Below, piece by piece: positions 19,143 to 31,647 of a stretch of 64,000 nucleotides of DNA (its first letter is position 1; each line of letters starts with the position of its first letter). This stretch comes from Streptomyces sp. DT2A-34 (GTDB lineage: Bacteria > Actinomycetota > Actinomycetes > Streptomycetales > Streptomycetaceae), in NCBI RefSeq assembly GCF_030499515.1, contig NZ_JASTWJ010000001.1, forward strand, positions 7,544,001 to 7,608,000, written 5' to 3'. The translations under genes and the position numbers were made by a program. The notes under the pieces were generated by a model that was given only the letters and a program-made list of their open reading frames with translations, did not search any database and was not told the origin of the DNA.

Positions 19143-19849
19143 CGGACACCGCGAGCGGACAGGAAGGACAGGACGGGCAGCAGGGCACGATCAAGGTCAT
19201 GGTCGTCGACGACCACCCCATGTGGCGCGACGCGGTCGCCCGCGACCTGGCCGAGTCCGGCCTCGACGTGGTCGCCACGGCGGGCGACGGCGACCAGGCC
19301 GTACGCCGCGCCAAGGCCGCCGCCCCCGACGTCCTCGTGCTGGACCTCAACCTGCCCGCCAAGCCCGGCGTCCAGGTCTGCAAGGAACTGGTGGCCCACA
19401 ACCCCGCGCTGCGCGTCCTCGTCCTGTCCGCGAGCGGCGAGCACGCCGACGTCCTGGAGGCCGTGAAGTCGGGCGCCACCGGCTATCTGCTGAAGTCGGC
19501 CTCGACGGAGGAACTCCTCGACGCGGTGCGCCGTACGGCCGTCGGCGACCCGGTGTTCACGCCGGGCCTGGCCGGACTCGTCCTCGGCGAGTACCGCCGC
19601 CTCGCCTCCGAACCGGCGCCCGCCGCACAGGACGCCGACCAGCCGGGGGCCCCGCAGCTCACCGAGCGCGAGACCGAGGTGCTGCGCCTCGTCGCCAAGG
19701 GCCTGAGCTACAAGCAGATCGCCGAACGCCTGGTCATCTCCCACCGCACGGTCCAGAACCACGTACAGAACACCCTCGGCAAGCTCCAACTGCACAACCG
19801 GGTGGAGCTGGTGCGGTACGCCATAGAGCGCGGCCTCGACGACGAGTGA
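19139..19849 (+). CDS. macR: NarL/LuxR-family response regulator MacR
   Basis: A 236-residue regulator whose ATG overlaps the macS stop (ATGA). The receiver domain has the acidic pair in VMVVDDHPMWRD, the phosphorylated Asp in VLVLDLNLPAKPG and the Lys of GYLLKSAS. A linker leads to a LuxR-type HTH: LTERETEVLRLVAKGLSYKQ to VQNHVQNTLGKL. It should act as a dimeric DNA-binding activator or repressor once phosphorylated by MacS. The start is fixed by the overlap. Confidence 0.87.
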   Translation: MTDTASGQEGQDGQQGTIKVMVVDDHPMWRDAVARDLAESGLDVVATAGDGDQAVRRAKAAAPDVLVLDLNLPAKPGVQVCKELVAHNPALRVLVLSASGEHADVLEAVKSGATGYLLKSASTEELLDAVRRTAVGDPVFTPGLAGLVLGEYRRLASEPAPAAQDADQPGAPQLTERETEVLRLVAKGLSYKQIAERLVISHRTVQNHVQNTLGKLQLHNRVELVRYAIERGLDDE

Positions 19850-19927
19850 TCCATCGGCCGCCCGCTTGACGGCGCGTAAACCAAACACCCGGCAGTTCAC
19901 CGGAATTGCCGCTCCGACCCATCCCGC

Positions 19928-19943
19928 TGTGACCTGGATCACC
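19928..19943 (+). promoter_or_regulatory. Crp-like inverted repeat in the pfkA promoter
   Basis: TGTGA-CCTGGA-TCACC matches nine of ten arm positions of the Crp consensus (TGTGA-N6-TCACA) and lies just upstream of TAGCGT (19946-19951), a possible -10 box, about 45 bases before the pfkA start. The repeat is seen; binding by Crp is inferred. Confidence 0.4.
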
Positions 19944-19987
19944 ATTAGCGTGGCCTCACCAGGCAACCGCGGCGAAGGGACATTTCC

Positions 19988-21016
19988 ATGCGGGTCGGAG
20001 TACTGACCGGAGGCGGCGACTGCCCCGGTCTCAACGCCGTCATCCGGGCCGTCGTCCGCAAGGGCGTGCAGGAGTACGGCTACGACTTCGTCGGCTTCCG
20101 GGACGGCTGGCGAGGTCCGCTCGAGAACGACACCGTCCGTCTCGACATCCCCGCCGTACGCGGCATCCTGCCCCGCGGCGGCACCATCCTCGGCTCCTCG
20201 CGCACCAACCCGCTGAAGCAGGAGGACGGCATCCGCCGTATCAAGGAGAACCTCGCCAAGCAGGAGGTCGAGGCGCTCATCGCCATCGGCGGCGAGGACA
20301 CCCTCGGCGTAGCCGCCCGGCTGTCCGACGAGTACGGCGTGCCCTGCGTCGGCGTACCCAAGACCATCGACAACGACCTGTCCGCCACCGACTACACCTT
20401 CGGCTTCGACACCGCCGTCGGCATCGCGACCGAGGCGATCGACCGGCTGCACACCACCGCCGAGTCCCATATGCGCGTCCTGGTCTGCGAGGTGATGGGC
20501 CGTCACGCCGGCTGGATCGCCATCCACTCCGGGCTGGCCGGCGGCGCCAACGTCATCCTCATCCCCGAGCAGCGCTTCGACGTCGACAAGGTCTGCGCCT
20601 GGATCACCTCGCGCTTCAAGGCGTCGTACGCCCCCATCGTGGTCGTCGCCGAGGGCGCCATGCCGAGGGACGGCGACATGGTCCTCAAGGACGAGTCGCT
20701 GGACTCCTTCGGGCACGTCCGGCTGTCCGGGGTCGGCGAATGGCTGGCCAAGGAGATCGAGAAGCGCACGGGCAAGGAAGCCCGTACGACGGTCCTCGGG
20801 CACATCCAGCGCGGCGGCACCCCCAGCGCCTTCGACCGCTGGCTCGCCACCCGCTTCGGGCTGCACGCCATCGAGGCCGTCCGCGACGGCGACTTCGGCA
20901 AGATGGTCGCCCTGCGCGGCACGGACATCGTCCGCGTCCCGATCGCGGACGCCACGGCCAAGCTGAAGACGGTGGATCCGAAGCTGTACGAGGAGGTCGG
21001 GGTCTTCTTCGGCTGA
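19988..21016 (+). CDS. pfkA: 6-phosphofructokinase
   Basis: A 342-residue enzyme that phosphorylates fructose 6-phosphate in glycolysis. The phosphate-donor loop is GGEDTLG near residue 103, where ATP-only bacterial enzymes read GGDGS and pyrophosphate enzymes read GGDDT or GGEDT. The catalytic PKTIDNDL and the sugar-binding MGRHAGW are intact. Actinomycete enzymes of this clade include both ATP and PPi users, so the donor cannot be settled by sequence alone; S. coelicolor homologues are ATP-dependent. GCGAAGGGA lies ahead of the ATG. Confidence 0.9.
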   Translation: MRVGVLTGGGDCPGLNAVIRAVVRKGVQEYGYDFVGFRDGWRGPLENDTVRLDIPAVRGILPRGGTILGSSRTNPLKQEDGIRRIKENLAKQEVEALIAIGGEDTLGVAARLSDEYGVPCVGVPKTIDNDLSATDYTFGFDTAVGIATEAIDRLHTTAESHMRVLVCEVMGRHAGWIAIHSGLAGGANVILIPEQRFDVDKVCAWITSRFKASYAPIVVVAEGAMPRDGDMVLKDESLDSFGHVRLSGVGEWLAKEIEKRTGKEARTTVLGHIQRGGTPSAFDRWLATRFGLHAIEAVRDGDFGKMVALRGTDIVRVPIADATAKLKTVDPKLYEEVGVFFG

Positions 21017-21041
21017 TCCGTCGGCCGACGAGAGAACGGAA

Positions 21042-21065
21042 GTCTGGGGGCGCGAGCCCCCAGAC
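21042..21065. terminator. Bidirectional terminator between pfkA and the anthranilate synthase gene
   Basis: A perfect 10-bp stem GTCTGGGGGC-GCGA-GCCCCCAGAC with a tetraloop lies between two convergent genes, 26 bases after the pfkA stop and 3 bases from the other stop. Confidence 0.75.
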
Positions 21066-21067
21066 GG

Positions 21068-24554
<3,487 letters not shown>

Positions 24555-24576
24555 CCGGTTCGGTTATTACCCGCAT

Positions 24577-24624
24577 GTGGGGTGGGGCGCGGATCACATA
24601 CGATCCGCGTCCCACCCCACTTTT
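24577..24624 (+). terminator. Strong intrinsic terminator after aroH
   Basis: A 19-bp stem (24577-24595 with 24602-24620, one G-T wobble) and a 6-base loop are followed by TTTT, 22 bases after the aroH stop. This is the most canonical terminator in the window. Confidence 0.85.
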
Positions 24625-24648
24625 ACGGTTCCTGTGTGACGGGTAAGG

Positions 24649-24667
24649 TTAGGTTTGCCTCACCGAT
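24649..24667 (+). promoter_or_regulatory. Iron box (DmdR/IdeR-type) upstream of bfd
   Basis: TTAGGTTTGCCTCACCGAT matches 15 of 19 positions of the actinobacterial iron-box consensus TTAGGTTAGGCTCACCTAA. It lies 43 bases before the bfd start and overlaps probable promoter hexamers (TAAGGT/TTAGGT), so Fe2+-bound DmdR1 would block transcription when iron is plentiful. Confidence 0.72.
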
Positions 24668-24710
24668 CAAGGGGATGGCACGATTTCGATCCCGGCGGGA
24701 GGTGGTCCGC

Positions 24711-24935
24711 GTGTACATCTGCAGTTGCTTCGGTGTCACCGAGCAGCAGGTCAAGCAGCACGCGGAGAACGGTGCCTGCACGCCCCGCCAGATAGCGTCC
24801 GCCTGCAAGGCGGGCACGGACTGCGGGTCGTGTGTACGTCGTATTCAGGCACTCCTGGGCAGGGGCGCGTGCCCGCGCCGTGAGCTGGCCGATCAGGGCA
24901 AGCCGGTGCTCACCGACCTGGCGGACGCCGCCTAG
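24711..24935 (+). CDS. bfd: Bacterioferritin-associated ferredoxin
   Basis: A 74-residue [2Fe-2S] protein with the Bfd cysteine pattern: Cys-X-Cys at YICSCFGV and Cys-X2-Cys at GTDCGSC, about 33 residues apart. Bfd delivers electrons to bacterioferritin to release stored iron. The GTG at 24711 has GGGAGG 8 bases upstream; the long upstream frame overlaps the aroH terminator and is non-coding. The iron box upstream and the neighbouring bfr gene form an iron release and storage pair, with bfd expected to be on at low iron. Confidence 0.85.
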   Translation: MYICSCFGVTEQQVKQHAENGACTPRQIASACKAGTDCGSCVRRIQALLGRGACPRRELADQGKPVLTDLADAA

Positions 24936-24971
24936 CTCGCGTTGGCTCCCTGGCCCCTGGCCCCTGGCCCC

Positions 24972-25448
24972 CTAGCTCGGCTGCTCGATCTGCTGCGCGA
25001 GGTAGAGCGCCTCACCCAGCTTGTCGATGAGTTCCAGCTGCGTGTCCAGGTAGTCGATGTGGTGCTCCTCGTCCTCGAGGATCGACTCGAAGAGGTTCGC
25101 GGACGTGATGTCGCCCTTGGTGCGCATCACCTCGATACCGCGCTTGAGGCGGTCGATCGCCTCGACCTCGACCTGCCGGTCGGCCTGGAACATCTCGGTG
25201 ACCGTCTGGCCGACCCGGACGTGGAACAGGCGCTGATAGTTGGGCAGGCCGTCCAGCATGAGGATGCGCTCGGTGATCTTGTCCGCGTGCTTCATCTCAT
25301 CGATGGACTCTTCACGCGTGTACTTGGCGAGCTTCGTCCAGCCTTTGTTGTCCTGGATCCGGTAGTGCAGCCAGTACTGGTTGATCGCCGTCAGCTCGCC
25401 GGTCAGCTGCTCGTTGAGGAATTCGAGGACCTCGGGGTCGCCCTGCAT
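24972..25448 (-). CDS. bfr: Bacterioferritin
   Basis: A 158-residue four-helix protein of the 24-mer heme-containing ferritin family. The ferroxidase ligands are visible: Glu18 in QLTGELTAINQY, Glu51 and His54 in ESIDEMKHADKI, and Glu127/His130 in EDEEHHIDYL. Met52 in the same helix is the heme axial ligand of true bacterioferritins. The ATG at 25448 has AAGGAG upstream. It converges on bfd with a 36-bp gap; that gap holds three imperfect copies of CTGGCCC. No iron box is evident ahead of bfr. Confidence 0.92.
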   Translation of the reverse strand: MQGDPEVLEFLNEQLTGELTAINQYWLHYRIQDNKGWTKLAKYTREESIDEMKHADKITERILMLDGLPNYQRLFHVRVGQTVTEMFQADRQVEVEAIDRLKRGIEVMRTKGDITSANLFESILEDEEHHIDYLDTQLELIDKLGEALYLAQQIEQPS

Positions 25449-25624
25449 CGCAGAGGCTCCTTCCGCGCGGGGGAACTGGCAGGTTGCGCCGCATGATTGC
25501 ACCGGCAGCGAAGATCGTCCAGTAAGTCTTCACTTAGTAAGTAAGGGCATGCTTAGTCCGTTATGAGGTGAATTATTGAGGGGTGTGGTCAGGTGCACTG
25601 CCCCAGGTCTGTCAGGATGGAGTC

Positions 25625-26257
25625 ATGGGTCAGCCGGTGGAGCGCGAAGGTGGGGCAGCAGCACACTCCGAGCTTCCGCCGGGACAGCGGGTACAGCGCG
25701 GCTGGCCGGTCACGCACTACGGTCCGGTCCCCAAGTTTCGCCCCGAACGCTGGGAGTTCAGGGTGTTCGGCGCCACCGCCGACGGCGAGAAGCACTGCTG
25801 GACCCATGAGGAGTTCACGGCCCTGCCGTACACCACCGTCGTCGCCGATCTGCACTGTGTCACGAAGTTCAGCATGCTCGGCGCGGAGTGGGGCGGCATC
25901 CCGGCCCGTACGATCCTGGAGATCGCCCCGCCCGCGGCTGCCGTCACCCATGTGATGGTGTGGGCGGAGTACGGCTTCAGCTCCAACCTCCGCCTCTCCG
26001 ACTTCGCCGCCGAGGGCGCGATCTTCGCCACCCACAAGGACGGCGAACTGCTCACGGCGGAGCACGGTTTCCCCCTCCGTCTGGTCGTCCCCCATCTGTA
26101 CGCCTGGAAGGGGCCCAAGTGGGTCCGCGGCGTCGAGTACATGACCGCCGATCGCCGCGGCTTCTGGGAGGAGCGCGGCTACCACAACATCGGCGACCCC
26201 TGGAAGGAACAGCGGTACTCGTACCAGGAGGAGCCCGGGGACGGGCCCGAGCTGTGA
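25625..26257 (+). CDS. Sulfite-oxidase-like molybdopterin oxidoreductase (single domain)
   Basis: A 210-residue protein with only the Mo-cofactor domain of the sulfite oxidase family (MsrP/YedY-like). The Mo-ligating Cys lies in VADLHCVTKFSMLGAEWGGI, and GFPLRLVVPHLYAWKGPKWV is the cofactor-binding stretch. No signal peptide or Tat motif is seen, so it seems cytosolic, unlike MsrP. The ATG at 25625 comes after GGAG with only 3 bases between, or a leaderless start from CAGGAT. The physiological substrate is unknown. The 170-bp gap to bfr is AT-rich, with repeated TAAGTAAG-like words. Confidence 0.82.
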   Translation: MGQPVEREGGAAAHSELPPGQRVQRGWPVTHYGPVPKFRPERWEFRVFGATADGEKHCWTHEEFTALPYTTVVADLHCVTKFSMLGAEWGGIPARTILEIAPPAAAVTHVMVWAEYGFSSNLRLSDFAAEGAIFATHKDGELLTAEHGFPLRLVVPHLYAWKGPKWVRGVEYMTADRRGFWEERGYHNIGDPWKEQRYSYQEEPGDGPEL

Positions 26258-26266
26258 CGTTCGGCG

Positions 26267-27160
26267 TTACGCGTCCCGAAGTTTCTTCAGCCGCTCCACG
26301 TCCGCCGCGTGGCCTTCCTTCCCGCCCGGTGTCTCGATGATCAGCGGTACGCCCGCGGTGGCCGGGTGCGTCATCAGCGCCCGGAACGGGTCCTCGCCGA
26401 TGTGACCCGCGCCGATGTTCTCGTGCCGGTCCTTGTGCGCGCCGACGACGTCCTTGGAGTCATTGGCGTGGATCAGCTTCAGCCGGCCTTCGCCCACGGT
26501 GTCCACCAGCAGGTCGAGGGTCTGGTGCATGCCGGAGGGTCCGGTCAGGTCGTGGCCGGCGGCGAAGATGTGGCAGGTGTCCAGGCATACGCCCAGCTTC
26601 GGATGGGCGTCCAGCGCCTCGAAGTACGGCCCGAAGTCCCAGGTCCGCGAGCAGAGCGAGGCGCCCTGCCCGGCGGTGGACTCCAGGAGCAGATACGGGT
26701 CGTCGTCGTGGGTCAGCTCGTCGAGCAGCGGCAGCAGGTGCTCCCGTACCTGCTTCAGGGCCACCGAGCGCTCCCGGCCGCCGGTCGCGCTGCCCGTGTG
26801 CACGACCACGCCGAGCGCCCCGATCTCCCGCCCGCGCCGCAGCGAGTGCCGTAGCGACTCCACCGACTTCTCGACCGTCGCCTCCGTGTGCGAGCCGAAG
26901 TTGATCAGGTACGGCGCATGCACATACGCCGGGATCGACTCGGCCTCGCAGACCGCGCGGAACTCCTCGTCCTGCCGCGGATTCCCGGCGGGCGTGGCCC
27001 AGCCGCGCGGGTTGGCGACGAAGACCTGGACCGTCTCGGCCTTGAGGTCGTGGGCGTAGGTGAGCCCGACGGAGTGGAGACCGCCGGCCACGGGGACGTG
27101 GCCGCCGATGGGGTTGCGGGAGGGGCCCGAGGGGGCGGTGCCGGACTGCTGACTTCTCAC
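26267..27160 (-). CDS. nfo: Deoxyribonuclease IV (AP endonuclease, Nfo type)
   Basis: A 297-residue TIM-barrel enzyme that cuts DNA at abasic sites with a trinuclear zinc centre. Zinc-binding blocks are visible: GGHVPVAGG at the start, VHAPYLIN, HTGSATG, LLESTAGQG, CLDTCHIFAAGHD, HANDSKDVVGAHKDRHENIG and LIIETPGG, the usual family order. The GTG at 27160 has CACCCT 7 bases upstream and no clear ribosome site, so it may be leaderless. It lies 95 bases downstream of the kinase gene on the same strand. Confidence 0.87.
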   Translation of the reverse strand: MRSQQSGTAPSGPSRNPIGGHVPVAGGLHSVGLTYAHDLKAETVQVFVANPRGWATPAGNPRQDEEFRAVCEAESIPAYVHAPYLINFGSHTEATVEKSVESLRHSLRRGREIGALGVVVHTGSATGGRERSVALKQVREHLLPLLDELTHDDDPYLLLESTAGQGASLCSRTWDFGPYFEALDAHPKLGVCLDTCHIFAAGHDLTGPSGMHQTLDLLVDTVGEGRLKLIHANDSKDVVGAHKDRHENIGAGHIGEDPFRALMTHPATAGVPLIIETPGGKEGHAADVERLKKLRDA

Positions 27161-27255
27161 CCGTTCAGGGTGTCATGCTGCCCGGACCACCCGATCACCG
27201 GCCGGTGCCGGCCTTTCTCGATGACCTTCCTCGATGGTCGTCCCCAGTGGTCTTC

Positions 27256-29193
27256 CTAACGGATGGTGATCGTGATCGTCGACCCCTTCGGCGCCGTCTG
27301 CCCGCCGTCCACGGACTGCTTCTTGACCGTGTCGCCGAACAGCCCGAGCAGGCCACGGTCCTCGTCGACCTCGAAGCCGGCGGCCTCCAGCTCGGCCCTG
27401 GCGTCGTCGACGCTGTCACCGACCACGTCCGGGACCTCGATCATCTCGGGGCCCTTGGACAGCGTCAGCGTCACCGTGTCACCCTCGGCGGCCTGCCTGC
27501 CGTCGGTGGGCGACTGCCGGGCGACCTGGCCCGCGTCGAAGTCGGAGTTGACGCGCGCGGAGGCGACCTTCACCTTCAGGCCGGCCTCCGCCAGCTCGGC
27601 CTTCGCGTCGGCCAGGCTCTCGCCGGTGACGTCCGGGACGTCCACGGGGCTGCCCTTGCTGACGGTGAGCGCGACCGCGGAACCGGAGCGGACCTTGGTG
27701 CCGGTCTCGGGGGCCGCGGAGATCACGGAGCCTCGGGTGACGTCGTCGCTGAACTCCCGGGTCACCATGCCCGGTTCGAGTCCGCTCTCCTTCAGTTCGG
27801 TCTTCGCCTTGGCCAGCGGGTATCCCTGAAGATCGGGCACCTTCACGGTCTTCGGTCCCGCCGAGATGACCAGGTTCACGGAGTCGTTGTGCCGGATGCG
27901 GGCGCCCGTCTCCGGGGCCGTGCTGATGACGGTGCCGCGCTCGACGGTGTCGCTGTAGGCGCGCTCCACCTTGCCGAGCTCCAGCCCGGCCTCCTCCAGC
28001 CGGTCCGCGGCCTGCGCCTCGGTCTTGGACAGTAGCGCCGGGACCTTGGTGAATTGGCCGGAGTTGATGTACCAGATGCCGACGCCGAGGCCGAGGGCCA
28101 GCAGGACGGCGGCGACGATGACGAGCGGGCCGCGCGGCGCACGCGGGGTCCGCGACCGGCGCCGGGGCGGCGGGGGCGGGGGAGCCTCGAACCGGCTGGT
28201 CCTGTTGAAGACGGCCTCGGGCTCGTCCTCGTTCACGGGAAGCGGCCGCTGGATGGTCAGTGCGCGCGGGATCACGCTCGTACGGTCGTCGGCGTTGCTG
28301 TGCTCCGCCGTGAGCGCCTGCGGCGGCACCGCGTCCAGCTGGTCCGCGCTCAGCGCGGCACGCGCCTCCCGGGCCTGCGCGAGGAGTGCCACGGCGTCGT
28401 ACGGACGCAGATCCGGGGTGCGCGCGGTGGCCGACGCGACCAGCTCGTCGAGCTCGTACGCCAGTCCGGGCACGATCGCCGAGGGTGGCGGGACGTCCTC
28501 GTGCAGGTGCTTGTAGAGCACCACCGCCGGGGAGTCGCCGTCGTGCGGCTTGTCGCCGGTGAGCATCTCGTAGAGGACGACACCGCACGCGTAGACGTCG
28601 ACGCGGGCGTCGGCGGCGCCGGGCTGCTCGATCTGCTCGGGCGCGAGATAGGAGACGGTGCCGAGCACGGCACCGGTGGTGCTGGTCACGGTGTCCACGG
28701 ACCGCACGAGCCCGAAGTCGGCGACCTTGACCCGCCCGTCGTCCCCTATCAGCACGTTCTCGGGCTTCATGTCCCGGTGCACGAACCCGGCGCGGTGCGC
28801 GGCGCCGAGCGCGGCCAGCACCGGCTCCAGGATGTCCAGGGCGGCCCGGGGCTGGAGCGCCCCGCGCTCGCGCAGGACGTCGCGCAGGGTGCAGCCCGCG
28901 ACGTACTCCATGGCGAGATAGACGTACGACCCGTCGGTGCCCTGGTCGAAGACCTGCACGACATTGGGGTGCGCGAGCCGGGCGACGGACTTCGCCTCAC
29001 GGATGAACCGCTCGACGAAAACCCCGTCCACCGCCAGCGCGGGATGCATCACCTTGAGCGCGAGCACGCGGTCGAGGCGGGTGTCCAGGGCCCGGTAGAC
29101 CGTGGCCATCCCGCCGACGGCGATCCGCGCGTCCACGCGGTACCGGCCGTCGAGCACCTGCCCGACCAGAGGGTCCTGAAGGGTCGTATCCAC
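27256..29193 (-). CDS. Transmembrane Ser/Thr protein kinase with four PASTA domains
   Basis: A 645-residue PknB-like kinase. The cytosolic kinase (residues about 15-280) has GGMATVYRA, the catalytic Lys in LALKVMHP, HRDMKPENV and DFGLVRS. A Pro/Arg-rich juxtamembrane part leads to one helix (VIVAAVLLALGLGVGIWYI) and four external PASTA repeats (each with a VPDLxG-like start), which bind muropeptides or lipid II in this family. The GTG at 29193 follows TACACT by 7 bases; the longer frame upstream is antisense to thiG. It is near an Rv2175c-like gene, as PknL is in mycobacteria, although PknL itself lacks PASTA domains. Confidence 0.9.
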   Translation of the reverse strand: MDTTLQDPLVGQVLDGRYRVDARIAVGGMATVYRALDTRLDRVLALKVMHPALAVDGVFVERFIREAKSVARLAHPNVVQVFDQGTDGSYVYLAMEYVAGCTLRDVLRERGALQPRAALDILEPVLAALGAAHRAGFVHRDMKPENVLIGDDGRVKVADFGLVRSVDTVTSTTGAVLGTVSYLAPEQIEQPGAADARVDVYACGVVLYEMLTGDKPHDGDSPAVVLYKHLHEDVPPPSAIVPGLAYELDELVASATARTPDLRPYDAVALLAQAREARAALSADQLDAVPPQALTAEHSNADDRTSVIPRALTIQRPLPVNEDEPEAVFNRTSRFEAPPPPPPRRRSRTPRAPRGPLVIVAAVLLALGLGVGIWYINSGQFTKVPALLSKTEAQAADRLEEAGLELGKVERAYSDTVERGTVISTAPETGARIRHNDSVNLVISAGPKTVKVPDLQGYPLAKAKTELKESGLEPGMVTREFSDDVTRGSVISAAPETGTKVRSGSAVALTVSKGSPVDVPDVTGESLADAKAELAEAGLKVKVASARVNSDFDAGQVARQSPTDGRQAAEGDTVTLTLSKGPEMIEVPDVVGDSVDDARAELEAAGFEVDEDRGLLGLFGDTVKKQSVDGGQTAPKGSTITITIR

Positions 29194-29312
29194 GCAGGTG
29201 AGTGTACGAGCCGACACTGACACGCCTGCCGGTTCGGCCGGGATCGGGGCGGGACTGCAGCTGAGCTGTGACGGACGCCTCATGGGTTGAAACGCCTTCA
29301 TCGAACAGGCGT

Positions 29313-30110
<798 letters not shown>

Positions 30111-30323
30111 TCAGCCTCCTTGGACGGCGGTGAGGACCTCGACGCGGTCTCCCTCGGAGAGGGATGTCGACGACCACTGCGCGCGCGGTACGACGGTTTC
30201 GTTGAGGGCGGCGGCCACTCCGGAGGGCGCCGCGGTGAGGGAACGTACGAGCGTGTCGAGAGCCGTGCCCGGCTCGATCTGCCGCCGCTCGCCGTTGACC
30301 GAGATGGTGACCGGGTGGTTCAT
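30111..30323 (-). CDS. thiS: Sulfur-carrier protein ThiS
   Basis: A 70-residue ubiquitin-like protein ending VQGG; the C-terminal Gly-Gly is adenylated and converted to a thiocarboxylate that supplies sulfur to ThiG. The N-terminus is VTISVNGERRQIEPG. Its ATG overlaps the thiO stop by 4 bases, so it is translated with thiO. No thiF-like gene is nearby; a MoeB-type enzyme elsewhere must activate it. Confidence 0.92.
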   Translation of the reverse strand: MNHPVTISVNGERRQIEPGTALDTLVRSLTAAPSGVAAALNETVVPRAQWSSTSLSEGDRVEVLTAVQGG

Positions 30324-31486
30324 GCGGGCTGCTCCGAGAGTGCGGCGGCGCTGAAGCGTTTGGGCGTGAACGGCCGGGCTTCGTCCGGGAGTTCACCGGT
30401 GGTCAGGGCGTGCGCCATGGCGTCGCCGGTGACCGGCGTGAGCAGCACCCCGTTGCGGTAGTGCCCGGTGGCCAGCAGCAGCCCCTCCAGCTCGGTCGGG
30501 CCGAGCAGCGGCGCGTTGTCGGGGGAGCCGGGGCGCAGGCCCGCCCGCGTCTCCGTGAGCGGCAGTTCCGTGATGCCCGGCACCAACTCGTGGGCGTCGC
30601 GCAGCAGCTCGTACACCCCGCCCGCGGTCACCGTCGTGTCCCAGCCCAGCTCCTCGCTCGTCGCCCCGACGACCAGCTCCCCGCTCTCGCGCGGCACCAG
30701 GTACACCTGGCTGCCGCGCACCACGGCCCGCACGGTCCGGCTCAGGAACGGCGCGTACCGCTTCGGCACGGTCAGCCGCAGCACCTGCCCCTTCACCGGG
30801 CGCACGGGCGGCAGGACGTCGTCCGGGACCCCGGGCAGCCGCCCGCTGAGGCTGCCGGCCGCGAGGACGACCTGGCCCGCGCGCAGCTCGGTGCCGTCCG
30901 GCGTGGTGACACCGGCTGCCCGCTCCCGTACGCGGTCGAAGCGCTCGGCCCACGTCCGGTGGAAGACCACACCGGCCCGCTCGCAGGCGGCCACCAGCGC
31001 CCCGGCCAGCCGTCGCGGATCGATCTGGTGGTCGCCGTCCACGCGCAGGCCCCCGCGCACGCCCGGCGCGAGCATCGGCTCCAGGCGTCGGCACTCCCGC
31101 CCCGACAGCCACTCCGAGTCCAGCCCGGACCGGCGTTGCAGGGTGTGCAGTTCGCGCAGGTGGGCGCGGTCGTCGGAGTCCAGCGCGACCGCGAGCGTGC
31201 CGCACTGGCGGTAGCCGAGGTCGTGGCCGGTGAGGTCGGTGAGCTCGGCCGCGAAGTCCGGGTAGCGGCGGGCCGAGACGAGGTTCAGGCCGAGCAGGGT
31301 CTGCTCGCCGTAGTGCAGTTCCGTGACGGCGGCCAGCATGCCGGCCGCCACCTGGGCGGCGCCGCCACCCGGCTCGGGGTCCACGACGGCCGTGGTGAAC
31401 CCGCGCCCTGCGGCCCGCCACGCCGTGACCAGGCCGATGATGCCGCCCCCGATGACAAGGACGTCTGACGTTCGCGTACGCGACAT
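30320..31486 (-). CDS. thiO: Glycine oxidase ThiO
   Basis: A 388-residue FAD enzyme of the DAO family that oxidises glycine to the imine used by ThiG. The dinucleotide fold begins DVLVIGGGIIGLVTAWRAAG; GHYRNGVLLTP near the end is typical of ThiO, carrying the Arg that contacts the substrate carboxylate. It is the first gene of the thi operon, 10 bases from the downstream edge of the riboswitch aptamer. Confidence 0.9.
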   Translation of the reverse strand: MSRTRTSDVLVIGGGIIGLVTAWRAAGRGFTTAVVDPEPGGGAAQVAAGMLAAVTELHYGEQTLLGLNLVSARRYPDFAAELTDLTGHDLGYRQCGTLAVALDSDDRAHLRELHTLQRRSGLDSEWLSGRECRRLEPMLAPGVRGGLRVDGDHQIDPRRLAGALVAACERAGVVFHRTWAERFDRVRERAAGVTTPDGTELRAGQVVLAAGSLSGRLPGVPDDVLPPVRPVKGQVLRLTVPKRYAPFLSRTVRAVVRGSQVYLVPRESGELVVGATSEELGWDTTVTAGGVYELLRDAHELVPGITELPLTETRAGLRPGSPDNAPLLGPTELEGLLLATGHYRNGVLLTPVTGDAMAHALTTGELPDEARPFTPKRFSAAALSEQPA

Positions 31487-31495
31487 GGGCGTCCA

Positions 31496-31592
31496 GCCCC
31501 TCCCTTCGCCGGCATGACCCGGATCAGGTTCGTACGGTCGGAGGCCGCCAGCCTCCCTCTCAGCCCGGTGCGTCCGGGCTCCCGCGAGTGCT
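31496..31592 (-). promoter_or_regulatory. TPP riboswitch (THI box) ahead of thiOSG
   Basis: On the transcribed strand the conserved blocks are all present in order: GGGCTGAGAGGGAGGC (CUGAGA block), the variable P3 arm GCGGCCTCCGACCGT, then ACCTGATCCGGGTCATGCCG and GCGAAGGGAGGGG. A TAGGGT -10 box (31609-31604) would start the RNA just before the aptamer. The aptamer ends against the thiO ribosome-binding region (AGGGAGGGG), so TPP probably blocks translation initiation. Confidence 0.92.
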
Positions 31593-31647
31593 CTACGTTG
31601 GCCACCCTAGCCCGCCGCCACATGTCTCAGTAAGGGAGCCCGTACCC

